A DNA stretch of 15,321 bases from an uncultured Rhodospirillales bacterium (GTDB taxonomy: Bacteria; Pseudomonadota; Alphaproteobacteria; Rhodospirillales; Casp-alpha2): positions 1-15,321 of the forward strand of contig CALJEW010000374.1 in NCBI GenBank assembly GCA_938074585.1, given 5' to 3'. Below the pieces are notes generated by a model that was not told the DNA's origin, searched no databases, and saw only the letters and a program-made list of their open reading frames with translations. Made by a program: the position numbers and the translations under genes. Of the stretch, positions 14,266 through 15,321 are shown one piece after another (the stretch's first letter is position 1; the number at the start of each line of letters is the position of its first letter).

Positions 14266-15321
14266 AAGAGCGCCTGACAGGCCGATTGAATGCGGAAACA
14301 GGCTTCTTTTAGCTCGTCCCGACTGGCCGCAGTTGAGATTCGAAAATAGGGCGACAAACCGTATGCAGCCCCATGAACAGCGGCAATGCCAACGGAATCC
14401 AGCAAATACATAACGACATCTTCATCGGTTTTGATGACGGTGCCATCTTGTTTTCTGCGCCCGATCAAACCGGAGCAGTTGGCATAAACATAAAAAGCAC
14501 CTTCCGGTGTGCGGCAGGAAAGACCTGCCGTATCATTGATCATTTCAACAACCATATCGCGCCTGGCTTGAAATTCAGCTGAACGTTCAGGGACGAAATC
14601 TTGGGGACCGTTTAAAGCAGCAATAGCTGCTGCTTGGCTTACAGACGATGGATTGCCAGTATTTTGGTTTTGCAGTTTGGTCATGCTAGCAATCAGCTCT
14701 TCAGGCCCACCCGCATAACCCAAACGCCATCCAGTCATGGCATAGGCTTTGGATGCACCGTTCACAGTCAACACCCGTTCTTTTAATGCTGGAACCACAT
14801 TCGCCAATGTTTCGAACTTGCGGCCATCAAAAATAATGTGTTCGTAGATATCATCACTCAGCACATAAACTTGGGGATGTCTGAGCAAAACGTCGCCAAT
14901 GGCAAGCAAATCTTCGCGGGTATAAATGCTACCACAGGGATTATTTGGTGAGTTTAAAAACAACCATTTGGTCCGAGGTGTAATTGCCTGCTCTAAGTCT
15001 TCGGGCTGTAATTTAAAGTCGTTTTCTTCCGCGCAATCAACCGCAACTGGAACGCCTTTTACAAATTTAACGATGTCTGGGTATGCAACCCAATAAGGGG
15101 CCGCAACAATCGCTTCGTCGCCTTCTTCAATGGTTGCTACCATGGCTGAAAAGATCATCTGCTTTCCACCCGTTCCGGCAAGAACTTCGGTGGGTGAATA
15201 GTCTAAATTGTTTTCACGTTTAAATTTAGCAATAATCGCCGCTTTCATTTCAGCCGTGCCACCGGTTGGTGTGTACTTGGTCTCGTCCCGATCCATCGCT
15301 TCAATAACCGCTTTTTTGACG
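14262..15321 (-). CDS. aspC: aspartate aminotransferase, class I/subgroup Ib (N-terminus beyond window)
   Basis: The open frame runs from the right edge to TAG 14262-14264 and gives 352 residues, roughly the last seven-eighths of a 400-residue enzyme. Codons continue upstream of the internal ATG 15296 (VKKAVIEA precedes it), so that ATG is not the start. Motifs: TKYTPTGGTAEMK, GTGGKQMIF, APYWVAYPD, SPNNPCGSIYT, DDIYEH, and SKAYAMTGWRLGYAGG with the PLP Lys at 14748-14750. The C-terminal YFRISTA holds the substrate-carboxylate Arg. It interconverts aspartate and 2-oxoglutarate with oxaloacetate and glutamate in the cytoplasm; some Ib enzymes also accept prephenate. The last four bases overlap the end of rlmD on the other strand. 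Confidence 0.93.
   Translation of the reverse strand, partial: VKKAVIEAMDRDETKYTPTGGTAEMKAAIIAKFKRENNLDYSPTEVLAGTGGKQMIFSAMVATIEEGDEAIVAAPYWVAYPDIVKFVKGVPVAVDCAEENDFKLQPEDLEQAITPRTKWLFLNSPNNPCGSIYTREDLLAIGDVLLRHPQVYVLSDDIYEHIIFDGRKFETLANVVPALKERVLTVNGASKAYAMTGWRLGYAGGPEELIASMTKLQNQNTGNPSSVSQAAAIAALNGPQDFVPERSAEFQARRDMVVEMINDTAGLSCRTPEGAFYVYANCSGLIGRRKQDGTVIKTDEDVVMYLLDSVGIAAVHGAAYGLSPYFRISTAASRDELKEACFRIQSACQALF

Noticed and set aside
15296..15296. ATG 15296 as the aspC start
   Set aside because: The same frame continues upstream to the window edge with family-like sequence (VKKAVIEA), and the enzyme would lack its normal N-terminal segment.
1..15321. CRISPR array, tRNA, insertion sequence or phage/defence genes
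   Set aside because: I looked for regularly spaced repeats, cloverleaf-like segments, terminal inverted repeats with transposase motifs and defence domains on both strands and saw none.

Overview
The window looks like chromosomal DNA of a moderate-GC alphaproteobacterium. The signs are a 41-residue, zinc-ligand-poor L36 standing alone, GlcD ending in the alphaproteobacterial CAELGRMHVH tail, a subgroup-Ib aspartate aminotransferase with the TKYTPTGGT stretch, and a periplasmic TPR protein of a type common in that class. I cannot name the genus. A free-living, possibly aquatic, heterotroph that uses glycolate is a reasonable inference.

Positions 10387 to 1 (minus strand) hold one long co-oriented gene train: MFS transporter, glcD, glcE, glcF, a TPR protein, a D-lactate-dehydrogenase-like FAD oxidase, a MOFRL-type glycerate 2-kinase, and an AsmA-family protein that runs off the left edge. 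Gaps are -1 to about 75 bases and I see no internal terminator. The first seven genes read as a two-carbon/hydroxyacid catabolic operon. Substrate enters by the MFS carrier, GlcDEF oxidises glycolate to glyoxylate, the second FAD oxidase probably handles D-lactate or another 2-hydroxyacid, and glycerate 2-kinase feeds 2-phosphoglycerate into glycolysis. The enzymes linking glyoxylate to glycerate, and any dedicated regulator, are not in the window. AsmA is probably an unrelated envelope gene at the end.

Positions 10388 to 10870 are a control region. It has a candidate promoter for the train with an inverted repeat just upstream, then rpmJ (ribosomal protein L36, minus strand) with its own clear promoter and rho-independent terminator, then the start of a divergent plus-strand DMT/EamA transporter gene.

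Positions 11779 to 12888 contain no long ORF but hold a nearly full-length, heavily decayed class V aminotransferase pseudogene (about seven in-frame stops and four frameshifts). It begins in a TAATG overlap with the EamA gene, so the two were probably a coupled transporter/PLP-enzyme pair. Next come a plus-strand RlmD-type rRNA uracil methyltransferase and, converging on it with overlapping stop codons, a minus-strand aspartate aminotransferase cut by the right edge.

I do not see an undescribed defence, mobile or regulatory system, a CRISPR array, a tRNA or an insertion sequence. The most distinctive items are the pseudogene and the composition of the glycolate operon.
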